DNA of 64,000 nt, taken from the NCBI RefSeq assembly GCF_009695915.1, contig NZ_VUMZ01000008.1:1-64000 (forward strand), read 5' to 3'. Positions within the stretch are counted from its first letter, which is position 1. Each line of letters opens with the position of its first letter. Shown in pieces: positions 9,419 to 18,943 of this stretch. The stretch is from Hornefia butyriciproducens. Lineage in GTDB: Bacteria; Bacillota; Clostridia; Peptostreptococcales; Anaerovoracaceae. Under the pieces are notes generated by a model, which was not told the DNA's origin, did not search any database, and saw only the letters and a list, made by a program, of their open reading frames with translations. The position numbers were made by a program, and so were the translations under genes.

Positions 9419-9458
9419 TGTTTAATATTTATTAAAAGATTCTCAGGAGGAACCCGAT

Positions 9459-10730
9459 ATGTCTAAAGAAAAAGTCGTCCTTGCCTACTCCGGCGGGCTG
9501 GACACATCCGTTATTCTCAAATGGCTGATCAAAGAATTCGATTACGAAGTGATCGCTGCCTGCTGCAACGCCGGTCAGGGAGAAGACTTCGATGCAATAG
9601 AAAAAAAGGCGATCGCAACCGGCGCATCGAAGGCTGTTACGATCGACATCAGAGAAGAATTTATCACTGACTACATTTACCCAACCCTGAAGGCAGGAGC
9701 AATCTACGAAGGAGATTATCTCCTCGGAACTTCGATGGCGCGGCCGCTGATGGCGCAGAAGCTCGTGGAACTCGCCGTAGAAGAGGGCGCATTCATCATC
9801 TGCCACGGCTGCACCGGAAAGGGCAACGATCAGGTCAGATTCGAAACCGCGATTAAGGCCATCAATCCTGCGATGCAGATCATCGCCCCATGGAGAACCT
9901 GGGATTTCCAGTCCCGTGAAGATCTCATCGAATATGCTCATCAGAACAACATTCCAATTGAACAGACAACAGAAAAAATCTATTCCAGAGACGAAAACAT
10001 CTGGCACATCAGCCACGAGGGCGGTGAATTGGAGAATCCGTGGAACGAGCACAAAAAAGGAATTCATGTGCTGTCCTGCGAACCGGAGGACGCTCCTGAT
10101 GAACCTGAATATGTGACGATTTCCTTTGAGAAGGGGGAGCCGGTCGCAATTGACGGCGAGAAGCTTGGACCAATTGAGCTTCTGACAAAGCTGAATGAAA
10201 TGGGAAGCAGAAACGCTGTCGGCACCATCGATATCATCGAGAACCGGCTGGTTGGAATGAAGTCAAGAGGCGTCTATGAGACCCCGGGAGGAACAATTCT
10301 CTATCAGGCGCACCGGGATCTGGAGAAATTAATCCTGGATCGCGACACCATGGCGTATAAAGCGATCGTCGCGCAGAAATTTGCAGAACTGTGCTACGAC
10401 GGTCTCTGGTTTACTCCGCTCCGGGAGGCGATTTCCGCCTTTGTGGACAAAACCCAGGAGCTGATGACCGGCGATGTGAAAATGAAGCTGTACAAAGGAA
10501 CCGCATGGCCGGTTGCCAGCAGATCACCATATTCCCTGTATAACGAAGAATTCGCCACCTTCAGTGCGGACGAAGTCTACGATCAGAGCGACGCCGAAGG
10601 CTTCATCAACCTGTGGTCTCTTCCGCTGAAGATCCGGGCCATCCAGAAACAGAATCTGGAAGGCGTGCCTGAAGCACAGAAAGCGAAGTTCGATAAAAAA
10701 GTCATCAAAGGCGGCGACTTCAAACAGTGA
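9459..10730 (+). CDS. argG: argininosuccinate synthase
   Basis: A 423-residue ATP-dependent ligase joining citrulline and aspartate, the penultimate step of arginine synthesis. The ATP-pyrophosphatase motif AYSGGLDTS is at residues 9-17, and the conserved [13 protein letters not shown] stretch is at about residues 118-130. It is slightly longer than typical (about 400). The ATG at 9459 follows CAGGAGGA. argH is not beside it. The gene is divergent from carAB with ARG-box-like sites between them, so both would respond to arginine. The stop codon forms the 5' arm of a 7-bp hairpin (TGACGCA/TGCGTCA, 10728-10747). Confidence 0.97.
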   Translation: MSKEKVVLAYSGGLDTSVILKWLIKEFDYEVIAACCNAGQGEDFDAIEKKAIATGASKAVTIDIREEFITDYIYPTLKAGAIYEGDYLLGTSMARPLMAQKLVELAVEEGAFIICHGCTGKGNDQVRFETAIKAINPAMQIIAPWRTWDFQSREDLIEYAHQNNIPIEQTTEKIYSRDENIWHISHEGGELENPWNEHKKGIHVLSCEPEDAPDEPEYVTISFEKGEPVAIDGEKLGPIELLTKLNEMGSRNAVGTIDIIENRLVGMKSRGVYETPGGTILYQAHRDLEKLILDRDTMAYKAIVAQKFAELCYDGLWFTPLREAISAFVDKTQELMTGDVKMKLYKGTAWPVASRSPYSLYNEEFATFSADEVYDQSDAEGFINLWSLPLKIRAIQKQNLEGVPEAQKAKFDKKVIKGGDFKQ

Positions 10731-10835
10731 CGCACAGCGCTGCGTCATAGCAAATGCGGTTCGGCTGACCGTACGCAATGACGCATGCCGACGCGGGTCG
10801 CATGCCCGTTGCATGCCATAATATAGTCCTCAATT

Positions 10836-10885
10836 AAAAAGCCTCTCGCTTCAGTACCTTTCAGAACTTGCGAGAGGCTTTATTA
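10836..10885. terminator. bidirectional terminator between argG and arcD
   Basis: A perfect 9-bp stem GCCTCTCGC (10841-10849) / GCGAGAGGC (10870-10878). It is followed by TTTATT on the plus strand and by TTTTTAATTG on the minus strand. It can end both argG and the leftward arc operon. Confidence 0.85.
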
Positions 10886-10962
10886 ATGCGTCTTCTTATT
10901 TTCCCGTCCTGTCTTTATTCCAGCAGTTTTCGCCGCCTCATCGGCAGCAGGTGCTGTTTATC

Positions 10963-12396
10963 TTAGAACGGCTTGATCGTGCCGTTTGCCAGCAGAATAA
11001 TGGAAATCACGAACAGAACCATAACCACGATGAAAGCCGCCAGATCGCTGGTTTTCGGAAAGACCTTTTCGTTTCTCTCCTTCTTGCTCCAATAGTAAAG
11101 AATCGTGCCTGGCGCATAACACAGTGTCGTGATCAGGATATACTGCCAGCCTGTAGCATACAGCAGCCAGAGGCCGTAGACAGTTCCAACGACAGCGGCC
11201 AGCCATGCACCGGCTTTTCCGCCTGCGTCGTTATCGCAGCCGTGTCCCTGAATACAAAGCTTCAGATAATACAGTGCCGAGAAGAAATACGGAAACATGA
11301 TCGTGCTGGTGGAGACAGCGTACAACTTCTGATAGGAGCTTGCCGCCACATAGATCATGATGATGAAGAACTGGAGAACGATACCGGTTCCCAGAACGGA
11401 CCAGGTCGGTGCGTCGTAACGATTAAGCTTGCTCAGGAACTTCGGGAAAAGACCGTTCACCGCCGGCTGATAGGCGCTGTCGGTACAAAGAATCACATAG
11501 GAGAGCATCGCACCTGCAACGGACAGAATTACCGCGCAGTTCACCAGCGTCGCACCCCAAGGGCCGACAACGTAGGCCATCACACCGGCCATCGGCGGAT
11601 TGCTCAGTTTAGCCAGTTCCTCCTGCGGCATGACGCCCATGGAGAGCACGGAGATGAGCACATACAGGATCAGCAGAGCCAGGAACGAATTAATCGTCGC
11701 CTTCCCGGCGATTTTTGTGTTCTTCGCACGGGCTGAAAGCACTACGGCACCCTCAATTCCGATAAACGTCCATACCGTCGTCGTCACGGTACCCTTCACC
11801 TGCGTGAGCAGCGAGGGGCTGTCTGCGGCGCCTGCGAAGTTCTCCATGAATATGGAAGGCTTGAACGCTCCCATCAGAATGATCGCAAAGACAGTAAAGA
11901 TGATAGGCACCAGTTTGGCGATAACCACGACTGCATTGATGCCGACCGCGGAATTCACGCCTCGGTACACCAGCAGAATCAGGAACCACACATAGAGGGA
12001 ACCGACAACCACCGAGAGCAGATTGTTTCCGTCTCCGAACGCATCAAAGAAGTTCCCCAGTGTAGCGAACAAAAGCGCCACATAAGATACCGGGGCGAGA
12101 ATTGCGCTGATCCAGTATCCCCATCCGTTGATAAACCCGATGTAATCGCCGAATCCCGTCTTTGCGTAATTAAAAATTCCACTGGACAATTCCGGCTTGA
12201 CAACGGAAAGTCTGTAAAAGGAAACCGCAAGTCCTGCCATTCCGATTCCACAGATCGCCCATCCAATCAGAACGGCCAGAGTGTGCGCACCGCCGGCCGC
12301 GAAGTCTCCTGACAGAGAAAACACCCCGGACGCGAGCGTCGTACTGATGGCAAATAAGGTAAGCTTACCTATGCCAAGATTTTTTTCTTTTTCCAT
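10963..12396 (-). CDS. arcD: arginine/ornithine antiporter (APC family)
   Basis: A 477-residue permease with about 12 membrane segments, of the basic amino acid/polyamine antiporter branch of the APC superfamily. The N terminus (GKLTLFAISTTLASGVFSLS) carries the family's conserved TM1 glycine-rich break. In arginine fermentation this protein imports arginine and exports ornithine. It is the last gene of the arc cluster, 441 bp after arcC, with its own consensus promoter and a structured leader of about 180 nt. The ATG follows GGAGGAATTGTTGTT. Assignment to arginine/ornithine rests on the fold plus operon context. Confidence 0.9.
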   Translation of the reverse strand: MEKEKNLGIGKLTLFAISTTLASGVFSLSGDFAAGGAHTLAVLIGWAICGIGMAGLAVSFYRLSVVKPELSSGIFNYAKTGFGDYIGFINGWGYWISAILAPVSYVALLFATLGNFFDAFGDGNNLLSVVVGSLYVWFLILLVYRGVNSAVGINAVVVIAKLVPIIFTVFAIILMGAFKPSIFMENFAGAADSPSLLTQVKGTVTTTVWTFIGIEGAVVLSARAKNTKIAGKATINSFLALLILYVLISVLSMGVMPQEELAKLSNPPMAGVMAYVVGPWGATLVNCAVILSVAGAMLSYVILCTDSAYQPAVNGLFPKFLSKLNRYDAPTWSVLGTGIVLQFFIIMIYVAASSYQKLYAVSTSTIMFPYFFSALYYLKLCIQGHGCDNDAGGKAGAWLAAVVGTVYGLWLLYATGWQYILITTLCYAPGTILYYWSKKERNEKVFPKTSDLAAFIVVMVLFVISIILLANGTIKPF

Positions 12397-12498
12397 AACA
12401 ACAATTCCTCCAAATTGCAGCCCCTGAGGTTCCCGTCAGAAATCTGCGCAAACGGTTGAAGCTGCAGATCACATAAATTGATACCTTTATCTGTTCAC

Positions 12499-12558
12499 AG
12501 AGTACCGTCACCGAGTCAGATACCCTGAGTAACATATCACACAGCAATCAGGTACTCT
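12499..12558 (-). promoter_or_regulatory. arcD leader hairpin with inverted AGTACC motifs
   Basis: AGAGTACC (12499-12506) and GGTACTCT (12551-12558) form a perfect 8-bp stem enclosing 44 nt in the arcD 5' leader. The core AGTACC is the same as in the direct repeats before arcB, so it may be a regulator site rather than, or as well as, an RNA structure. The leader contains no obvious leader peptide. Confidence 0.45.
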
Positions 12559-12583
12559 CCGTTCCTGGTCGCACATTAAATAC

Positions 12584-12612
12584 AATATATAATATACTTT
12601 TCTTTATGTCAA
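12584..12612 (-). promoter_or_regulatory. arcD promoter
   Basis: On the minus strand, TTGACA (12607-12612), a 17-bp spacer and TATATT (12584-12589). Transcription should start near 12577, about 180 nt before the arcD start codon. This allows arcD to be made independently of arcBAC. Confidence 0.75.
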
Positions 12613-12782
12613 CAAATGCTGATAAAATTCTGAGGACATTTCACTTCAGATCCGATGTTCCCGCGACACACACATACACATATACAGACATCCATATCTG
12701 CACACAGACACAACACATCGCAGGCATGCCGCCTGCCTCACACCCGCTGTCCTCTCGTTCAGACGAAAAAAGCCTCTAATCA

Positions 12783-12820
12783 CAGAAACAGAAAGCAACG
12801 CGTGTTACTTTCTGTTTCTG
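12783..12820 (-). terminator. arcC downstream stem-loop, likely terminator
   Basis: A perfect 13-bp inverted repeat CAGAAACAGAAAG/CTTTCTGTTTCTG lies 18 bp after the arcC stop. The T-run on the minus strand comes late (about 12 nt after the stem), so termination may be partial. Between here and the arcD promoter (12613-12782) I see only a CA-rich stretch and a small GCAGGC/GCCTGC hairpin. Confidence 0.55.
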
Positions 12821-12837
12821 CTGTTTCATTGATTTTA

Positions 12838-13782
12838 TTATGCGAAAGTGATGACAGTACCCGTCTTTCCGTTCAGGGCGTCCACCGCCTTGTCCAGTGA
12901 CGTGATAATTGCCTTTTTGTTCGGATATGTTCTGACGAACTTCATCGCCGCCTCTACCTTGGGAAGCATGCTTCCGGGAGCGAACTGTCCCTCTTCAATG
13001 TACCGGTCGGCTTCCTCCAGTGTCATGGATGTCAGGTTCTTCTGATCCGGCTTGTTGAAGTTAATGGCGACATTCTCTACCTCGGTCAGGATCATCAGAA
13101 TATCCGCACCGATCTCCTCGGCCAGAAGCTCCGCACCGAAGTCTTTGTCGATAACTGCGGCAACGCCCTCCAGCGCGCCGTTACGCTTCTCGACCACGGG
13201 GATTCCACCGCCTCCGACAGAAATCGTGATCGTCGAAGGCCACAGAGTCCGGATCGCATCGATTTCAACGATCTTGCGCGGAAGCGGAGAGGCGACGACT
13301 CTTCTCCAGCCTCTGCCGGCGTCTTCCTTCATCGTGTAACCCTTCTCCTCCTGCATCCGTTTCGCCTCTTCTTCTGTATAGAATGGTCCGATCGGCTTCG
13401 TCGGTGTCTTGAATGCGGGGTCTTTCCTCTCAACGATGGTCTGCGTTTCAATCGTGACGACCGGTATATTGCGGTTTCTCTTCGCCAGCGCGTATCTCAG
13501 GGCCTGCTGAATGTGATACCCGATATACCCCTGGGACTGCGCACCGCAGACATCGAACGGCATTGCCGGTGTAACGTCTTTCGCGGTCTCGGAAGCCAGA
13601 AGGATTCTCCCTACCTGAGGGCCGTTTCCGTGCACCAGACCGATCTCATATCCTGCGCAGCTGATATCCGCAATGTGTTCACAGGTCTTCTTCACGACCT
13701 TCAGCTGTGCTTCCGCGGTTGCCTCGCCCTTTCCGGACTGAAGAGCGTTTCCGCCCAGCGCGATTACAATTTTTTCTGCCAT
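12838..13782 (-). CDS. arcC: carbamate kinase
   Basis: A 314-residue enzyme that converts carbamoyl phosphate and ADP to ATP, CO2 and ammonia, the energy-yielding last step of arginine deiminase fermentation. Family features include the N-terminal KIVIALGGNAL, the nucleotide-binding SVGGGGIPV near residue 200 and the full family length. The ATG at 13782 follows GAGGAATTAAA. It is third in arcB-arcA-arcC, 37 bp after arcA. Confidence 0.96.
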   Translation of the reverse strand: MAEKIVIALGGNALQSGKGEATAEAQLKVVKKTCEHIADISCAGYEIGLVHGNGPQVGRILLASETAKDVTPAMPFDVCGAQSQGYIGYHIQQALRYALAKRNRNIPVVTIETQTIVERKDPAFKTPTKPIGPFYTEEEAKRMQEEKGYTMKEDAGRGWRRVVASPLPRKIVEIDAIRTLWPSTITISVGGGGIPVVEKRNGALEGVAAVIDKDFGAELLAEEIGADILMILTEVENVAINFNKPDQKNLTSMTLEEADRYIEEGQFAPGSMLPKVEAAMKFVRTYPNKKAIITSLDKAVDALNGKTGTVITFA

Positions 13783-13819
13783 TTTAATTCCTCACTATCT
13801 CTTAATAAATCTTCATCAG

Positions 13820-15040
13820 TTACAGATCATCTCTGTTGACCGGGCAGGACATGCAGCGCGGGCCGCCTCTTCCTCTGGAAAGCTCCGAGCTCGGAATGGT
13901 CAGAACCTTGATTCCCTTCTTGTCCAGCAGGTCATTTGTTACATAATTTCTCTCATAGGTCACAACCGTTCCCGGCGCAATGCAGAGCGTATTGGAGCCG
14001 TCGTTCCACTGCTCTCTCTGCGCGGCCATGGCGTCATTTCCGCCGCAGCGGATCAGTTCCACTGCAGGAACCTTCAGAACACGGGCTAGAAGATGACTCA
14101 GCTCGTCCGTCACAGACTCAAAATGAGCTTTCCCCTCCGCATTTAATGTAATCTCAAACAGCTGGAGCGGACCTTCGATTTCCGGATGAATGGTGAACTT
14201 GTCGAAATCCACCATCGTGAAAACCGTATCGAGATGCATGAACGCCCTGCTCTTGGGAATGTCAAACACAATCACTCTCTTGAACGTGGATTTATGCAGA
14301 ACATTCTCTGCGAAGCGCTCGATTCCCAGCGCTGTCGTTCTCTGAGAGAGACCGATGGCGACCGTTTCCGAATTCAGTACCAGTACGTCTCCGCCTTCGA
14401 TGGAGGCAGGATCATCATAATCATACCAGAGCTGTGATCCCTCCGGAGCAAAGTCTTTGTTATACATAAACATGTACTTCAGCAGCAGCGATTCCCGTCT
14501 TCTGGTCACCGTGCTCATATGATGCACATTCAGACCGTTTCCGACACAGGCCCCCGGATCCCTGGTGAAATACAGATTCGGCATCGGATCCATATAAAAT
14601 GGATACGAGGACGAAATCAGATCCGCCAGAGTCTTGGACTCCACATTCGGAATATCTGTTTTTCTGACACCGGCGATGATCTTAGCGACCATTTCTCTCT
14701 CCGGCATCCGGATCAGGTAATCGTAGATCGCCTCCCGGATGCCCTCTGAATTCAGATCGCTCTCGTCAAGGATATCGTTCAGAAACGCCTTTTTGACCTC
14801 AGGATCCCTGATCGCCTTTGCTGTCTCATCAACATAATAGATGACTTCTACGCCGTTATCACGCAGCACCTGCGCAAACCTGTCGTGTTCCTGTTCCGCA
14901 ACCTTCAAATACGGAATATCATCGAACAACAGTCTCGCGAAGTTGTCCGGCACCAAGCCTTCCACCTCGTGCCCGATCCGGTGAAGCAGAACCCTGTTCA
15001 GCTTCCCTATCTCCGAGAAATTGTGAATTCCGGGATACAT
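13820..15040 (-). CDS. arcA: arginine deiminase
   Basis: A 406-residue cytosolic enzyme that hydrolyses arginine to citrulline and ammonia. The guanidino-group modifying fold is recognisable. The catalytic cysteine is in the C-terminal GGPRCMSCPVNR, and the substrate-binding FTRDPG is near residue 160. The length is typical. The ATG at 15040 follows AAGGAGAAAAAT. It lies between arcB (50 bp upstream) and arcC and is surely co-transcribed with them. Confidence 0.97.
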   Translation of the reverse strand: MYPGIHNFSEIGKLNRVLLHRIGHEVEGLVPDNFARLLFDDIPYLKVAEQEHDRFAQVLRDNGVEVIYYVDETAKAIRDPEVKKAFLNDILDESDLNSEGIREAIYDYLIRMPEREMVAKIIAGVRKTDIPNVESKTLADLISSSYPFYMDPMPNLYFTRDPGACVGNGLNVHHMSTVTRRRESLLLKYMFMYNKDFAPEGSQLWYDYDDPASIEGGDVLVLNSETVAIGLSQRTTALGIERFAENVLHKSTFKRVIVFDIPKSRAFMHLDTVFTMVDFDKFTIHPEIEGPLQLFEITLNAEGKAHFESVTDELSHLLARVLKVPAVELIRCGGNDAMAAQREQWNDGSNTLCIAPGTVVTYERNYVTNDLLDKKGIKVLTIPSSELSRGRGGPRCMSCPVNRDDL

Positions 15041-15090
15041 ATTTTTCTCCTTCCTGATTCCGCGTAAGTAATACGCACCCGTTACGATTC

Positions 15091-16086
15091 TTATGCGATG
15101 GTCGCGACGATAACCGCCTTGATCGTATGCATTCTGTTTTCCGCCTCATCAAATACGACAGAGTTCTTGCTCAGGAATACCTCATCAGTCACCTCGCGGA
15201 TGTCATATCCCAGTTCCTTCTGATCCTTCGCCATCGTGGTGTCGAAATCATGGAAGCTCGGCAGGCAATGCATGAAGATCACGTCCGGATTCCCGGTCTT
15301 GTCCAGGAACTCTCTGGTCACCTTGAACGGGGTCAGCAGTCTGACTCTCTCCGGAATCTGATCCTCTTCACCCATGGAAGCCCAGATATCGGTGTAGATC
15401 ACGTCTGCGCCCTCCAGGCAGGACTCGTCGCTGCTTACGCTGATGCTCGCTCCGGTTTCCTCCGCAACCTTCTGTGCTCTCGCCAAAACATCCTTGTCAA
15501 CCTCAGCGGCCAGTTCTTTCGGTCCGAACGCAACGAACTCCATACCCATCTTGGCACAGCCGTACATCCACGCATAAGCCATGTTGTTTCTGACATCTCC
15601 GACAAAGACAACCTTGACCTTGTTCAGCGGCTTCGCCACATGCTCCTCAATGGTAAGCATATCCGCCAGAATCTGTGTCGGGTGGTCAACGTCAGTCAGT
15701 CCGTTCCAGACCGGTACGCCTGCATTCGCCGCCAATTCTTCCACAACGCTCTGCTTGAATCCTCTGTACTCGATTCCGTCATAGAATCTGCCCAGAACCT
15801 TGGCAGTATCCGCAATTGTTTCCTTCTTTCCCATCTGGGAGGACTTGCTGTCCAGGAATGTGACACCAGCGCCCTCGTCCATCGCTGCAACCTCAAACGC
15901 GCATCTGGTTCTGGTGGAGGTCTTCTCGAACAGGAGAACGATGTTCTTGCCCTTCAGCACCTGATTGCAGATGCCGGCTCTCTTCTTGGCCTTCAGATCA
16001 TGAGCCAGATCCAGCATGTAACGGATCTCAGCCGGTGTGAAGTCCATCAGTGTCAGAAAATGTCTTCCCTTAAGATTAACTGCCAT
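15091..16086 (-). CDS. arcB: ornithine carbamoyltransferase, catabolic context
   Basis: A 331-residue enzyme. In this operon it should run in the phosphorolytic direction, turning citrulline into ornithine and carbamoyl phosphate for ArcC. The carbamoyl-phosphate site STRTR is near residue 57; HPTQ and the ornithine-site HCLPSFHD are also present. The ATG at 16086 follows AAGGAG. It is the first gene of the arc operon. Direct repeats of a MocR-type operator lie 90-125 bp upstream. A TTGACA at 16129-16134 lacks a convincing -10. Confidence 0.95.
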   Translation of the reverse strand: MAVNLKGRHFLTLMDFTPAEIRYMLDLAHDLKAKKRAGICNQVLKGKNIVLLFEKTSTRTRCAFEVAAMDEGAGVTFLDSKSSQMGKKETIADTAKVLGRFYDGIEYRGFKQSVVEELAANAGVPVWNGLTDVDHPTQILADMLTIEEHVAKPLNKVKVVFVGDVRNNMAYAWMYGCAKMGMEFVAFGPKELAAEVDKDVLARAQKVAEETGASISVSSDESCLEGADVIYTDIWASMGEEDQIPERVRLLTPFKVTREFLDKTGNPDVIFMHCLPSFHDFDTTMAKDQKELGYDIREVTDEVFLSKNSVVFDEAENRMHTIKAVIVATIA

Positions 16087-16174
16087 AATAATTCTCCTTT
16101 TTCATTTAAGTGTACATCGATAATTAACTGTCAATTTTGATATTTCCATCTTACAATATTTCATTTTCATAAAA

Positions 16175-16210
16175 AAGTACCAGCACTTAATCATTTTTAA
16201 GTACCAGTAC
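16175..16210. promoter_or_regulatory. direct-repeat operator upstream of arcB, candidate MocR site
   Basis: AAGTACCAGCAC at 16175-16186 and AAGTACCAGTAC at 16199-16210 are direct repeats 24 bp apart (start to start) in an AT-rich stretch. Directly repeated half-sites a few helical turns apart are typical of MocR regulators (GabR, PdxR, TauR). The nearest regulator, ending 26 bp away, is of that type. Confidence 0.6.
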
Positions 16211-16235
16211 CTATATCGCTTCAAACCATTGAAAA

Positions 16236-17720
16236 TCATGGTTTTTCTTCGGAAATTTCTTTATATGTTTTTTTGATGACCCGTACCAGGCGGTTCATTC
16301 CTTCCGTAAGCCATTCCACAGATTCGTAGGAGTAATTCAGTCGGATGAACTCTTTCCCGTCTTTCCTGGTCGGATAGAACACCTCACCGGGAACGACAGC
16401 GACATCGAAGCGGGACGCCTCCTCCGCCACTCTTCGCCCGCTGAGTCCCGGAGGCAGTTTGACCCAGATATAGACGCCCCCTCTGGGCTTGACATACCGG
16501 ACGCCGATATCGGAGAGACGGTCAAGCATGGCGCACATGATATCCCGGTTCCTGCGGCTGTGATCCGCAATTTCTCTGCATTTCCTCTGATAAGTCCCGT
16601 TTTCCAGATTACGCGCCAGCAGTTTCTGTGTGATCCACCCGATAGAGACGATGTGAATGGAAACCAGATAACTCAAGGCACGCACCAGCTTTTCATCTGC
16701 GACGACAAAGGCCAGCGTCATTCCGGGAACGAAGGTCAGCGAAAAGGAATAAATGTAAATCACATTATTACAGTGATCCATCGATTTGATCGGCGGAGTA
16801 GGCCGATCCTCGAAATACATCTCGGATCCCGCATCATCTTCCACAATCGGGATCCTGTACCGGTTGGAAAGCTCCAGCAGTTTCCGTCGGCGTTCCAGAC
16901 TCAGAATATTCCCCGTCGGATCCTGATAACTGGAATTCACATAAATAAACTTCGGCTTCTTTGTTGCAATCAGAGGCTCCAGCTGTTCCACCACCATGCC
17001 GTCCAGATCCACAGGAACCGTAAAAAAATCACAGCCAGACAGTGCGATCATCCTATACACGTCTGGCGAGCAGGGTTCCTCGATGAATACGCAGTCTCCC
17101 GGCTCTGTCATTGCGGTGATGATATAATCCAGCGCCTGATTGGTTTCCTTCAGAACCTGAATCTGGCGAAGTCCCGCCTCGATACCCTTTGTACGCACAT
17201 AATCCTGCAGACGCCGCAGCAGCTCGCCGTCCCCCTGATACGTCGCCAGGTAGGCCGGAAGCAGCTGACTTTCATTCATAATCGCGACAATATCATCCGC
17301 GATCTCCTCCTCCGGGTAGACAAAAGGGGGCATCCCCGCCGAAAGCGATATTCCCTTCCCCGTTGAGAAGCGCTGGAAAATATCGTCGTAGAGTTCCTCC
17401 ATGTCCAGATATTCATCCTTGATCACATGACTCCAGTTCACCGACCGCTGCTCCTCCGCCGTCAGCGGGCGATCCTCCGGAAGGCTGTAACAGACCGCAT
17501 AACCCTTCCCGCGGTCCGAACGCACGAGACCCATGTCCTTCAGATCCGCATAGGCTCGTATTACCGTGTTCCGGTGAACCCCCAGCTGCGCCGCCAGCTT
17601 CCGTTCCGACGGCAGCACCGCCCCATCCGGGATATTCCCTGCGAGAATCATGCGCTTCAGCTGACTTTCAATCTGAAGATAAAGAGGAATTTTTCTCTTT
17701 TTATTAATCTCGATCCTCAA
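16236..17720 (-). CDS. MocR-type regulator (GntR helix-turn-helix + aminotransferase-like domain) lacking the PLP lysine
   Basis: A 494-residue protein with an N-terminal GntR winged helix (about residues 8-75, with PSERKLAAQLGVHRNTV) and a C-terminal aminotransferase class I fold. In working MocR proteins a lysine in a TFSKT-like motif binds PLP. Here the motif reads YSFSLTFVPG, with leucine (CTG) at residue 328, so the Schiff-base lysine is missing. The usual EDDY...F motif is also altered (EDDAGSEMYF). The likely start is TTG at 17720 after GGCGGGGAG, overlapping the upstream methyltransferase gene by 17 bp; longer in-frame starts would run far into that gene. It sits directly upstream of arcBACD, so control of arginine fermentation is the natural guess. 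Confidence 0.85.
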   Translation of the reverse strand: MRIEINKKRKIPLYLQIESQLKRMILAGNIPDGAVLPSERKLAAQLGVHRNTVIRAYADLKDMGLVRSDRGKGYAVCYSLPEDRPLTAEEQRSVNWSHVIKDEYLDMEELYDDIFQRFSTGKGISLSAGMPPFVYPEEEIADDIVAIMNESQLLPAYLATYQGDGELLRRLQDYVRTKGIEAGLRQIQVLKETNQALDYIITAMTEPGDCVFIEEPCSPDVYRMIALSGCDFFTVPVDLDGMVVEQLEPLIATKKPKFIYVNSSYQDPTGNILSLERRRKLLELSNRYRIPIVEDDAGSEMYFEDRPTPPIKSMDHCNNVIYIYSFSLTFVPGMTLAFVVADEKLVRALSYLVSIHIVSIGWITQKLLARNLENGTYQRKCREIADHSRRNRDIMCAMLDRLSDIGVRYVKPRGGVYIWVKLPPGLSGRRVAEEASRFDVAVVPGEVFYPTRKDGKEFIRLNYSYESVEWLTEGMNRLVRVIKKTYKEISEEKP

Positions 17721-18891
17721 GGTATTCTCCCCGCCTTTCTTCCGGACTATACCGGGAGGTTTTCTCCGGTTTCTTCCCGTGGAACTGATAATAGCAGACC
17801 TCCATACGCCCGTTGAAGAGTTTCCGCCGACGGTCCGCCTTCCTTCCGAAAAGATTTCTCTCCACAGATTTGTCCGCAGTGATGAGGAACAAAGACCAAG
17901 TCGGACGTGTCCGGAAGAACGCCCGGAGCGCCCTATAGATCCTTCGGATCTCGCGGTCGTCTCCGATTCTCCGTCCATAGGGCGGATTAGTGATCATGAC
18001 ACCGCCCTCATCATCACACTGCAGCCGCGCCACATCCATATGACGAAAAACAATACAGTCGTCCACCCCGGCTTCCTCCGCGTTCGCCCTGGCGGCGGCG
18101 ATCGCTCTCCGATCGATATCCCCTGCCAGGATCTTCAGGCTCACATCGCTGCGAATTGCCTTAAATGCCTCTCTCCGCTCTTCCTTCCAAATCTCGGGCC
18201 GAATCAGTTCCCAGCCCTCTGAAGCAAATTCCCTGGAAAGTCCCGGCGCGATATTCCTCCCGATAAGTGCAGCCTCGATGGGAATCGTTCCGGAGCCGCA
18301 GCAGGGATCCGCCAGAATTCTTTCCGGATTCCAGAAAGAAAGCTGAATCAGTGCCGCTGCCAGTGTCTCCTTGATGGGGGCTGCCACGTCCGAGGTCCTG
18401 TAACCTCTCTTATGAAGTCCGATACCGCTGGTATCCACCGTCAGCTGTGCCCGGTCCTTCATCATTCCGATCTTTATCCGATATTCCGCTCCCGTCTCCG
18501 GCAGCTGTTCCATACAGTAAAATTCTCCAAGACGCTGTGCGATTGCCTTCTTGACGATGCTCTGGCAGGCGGGGACACTGTGGAGCTGGGATTTCACCGA
18601 CGTTCCGATCACCGTGAACCTCCCGTCCGGCGGAATCAGCTGTTCCCAGGGCAGGCCGCCGGTCTGCTGAAAGAGTTCCTCGAACGTAACGGCGCTGAAT
18701 TCGCCCATCAAAAGAAGCAGCCGATCTGCACAGCGCAGCCAGAGGTTGCACCGCGCGATCGCCCGCTCGTCTCCCCAGAACATGACATGACCGTTTTCTG
18801 TACTGATGATGTCATATCCCAACGCCTGTATTTCTCTCTTCACGACGGCTTCCAGGCCGAATGTCGCCGTCGCAATCAGTTTCAGTCTCAT
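17704..18891 (-). CDS. THUMP-domain RNA guanine N2-methyltransferase (RlmL/YpsC-like)
   Basis: A 395-residue methyltransferase. A THUMP RNA-binding domain lies in the first 160 residues. A Rossmann SAM-binding core follows, with ADPCCGSGTIPIEAA near residue 195 and the N-methyltransferase motif NPPYGRR near residue 301. Homologues methylate 23S rRNA (G2445 for RlmL). I chose ATG 18891 (MRLKLIATATFGLE) because GGAGATGTGTG precedes it and the family starts there; the open frame further upstream is not conserved-looking. Its stop overlaps the MocR gene start, so the two are co-transcribed. Confidence 0.9.
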   Translation of the reverse strand: MRLKLIATATFGLEAVVKREIQALGYDIISTENGHVMFWGDERAIARCNLWLRCADRLLLLMGEFSAVTFEELFQQTGGLPWEQLIPPDGRFTVIGTSVKSQLHSVPACQSIVKKAIAQRLGEFYCMEQLPETGAEYRIKIGMMKDRAQLTVDTSGIGLHKRGYRTSDVAAPIKETLAAALIQLSFWNPERILADPCCGSGTIPIEAALIGRNIAPGLSREFASEGWELIRPEIWKEERREAFKAIRSDVSLKILAGDIDRRAIAAARANAEEAGVDDCIVFRHMDVARLQCDDEGGVMITNPPYGRRIGDDREIRRIYRALRAFFRTRPTWSLFLITADKSVERNLFGRKADRRRKLFNGRMEVCYYQFHGKKPEKTSRYSPEERRGEYLEDRD

Positions 18892-18943
18892 CACACATCT
18901 CCGCGTATCCTTCAGAATGCGGAGGCACAGCCTCCGCGGCCGG

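Noticed and set aside
16087-16174. ARG box before arcB
   Set aside because: The region is AT-rich but no stretch matches the ARG box as well as the sites near carAB and argG.
16205-16240. AACCAT/ATGGTT stem at the MocR stop as a terminator
   Set aside because: On the gene's strand it is not followed by T; the T-run is on the other strand, where no gene ends.
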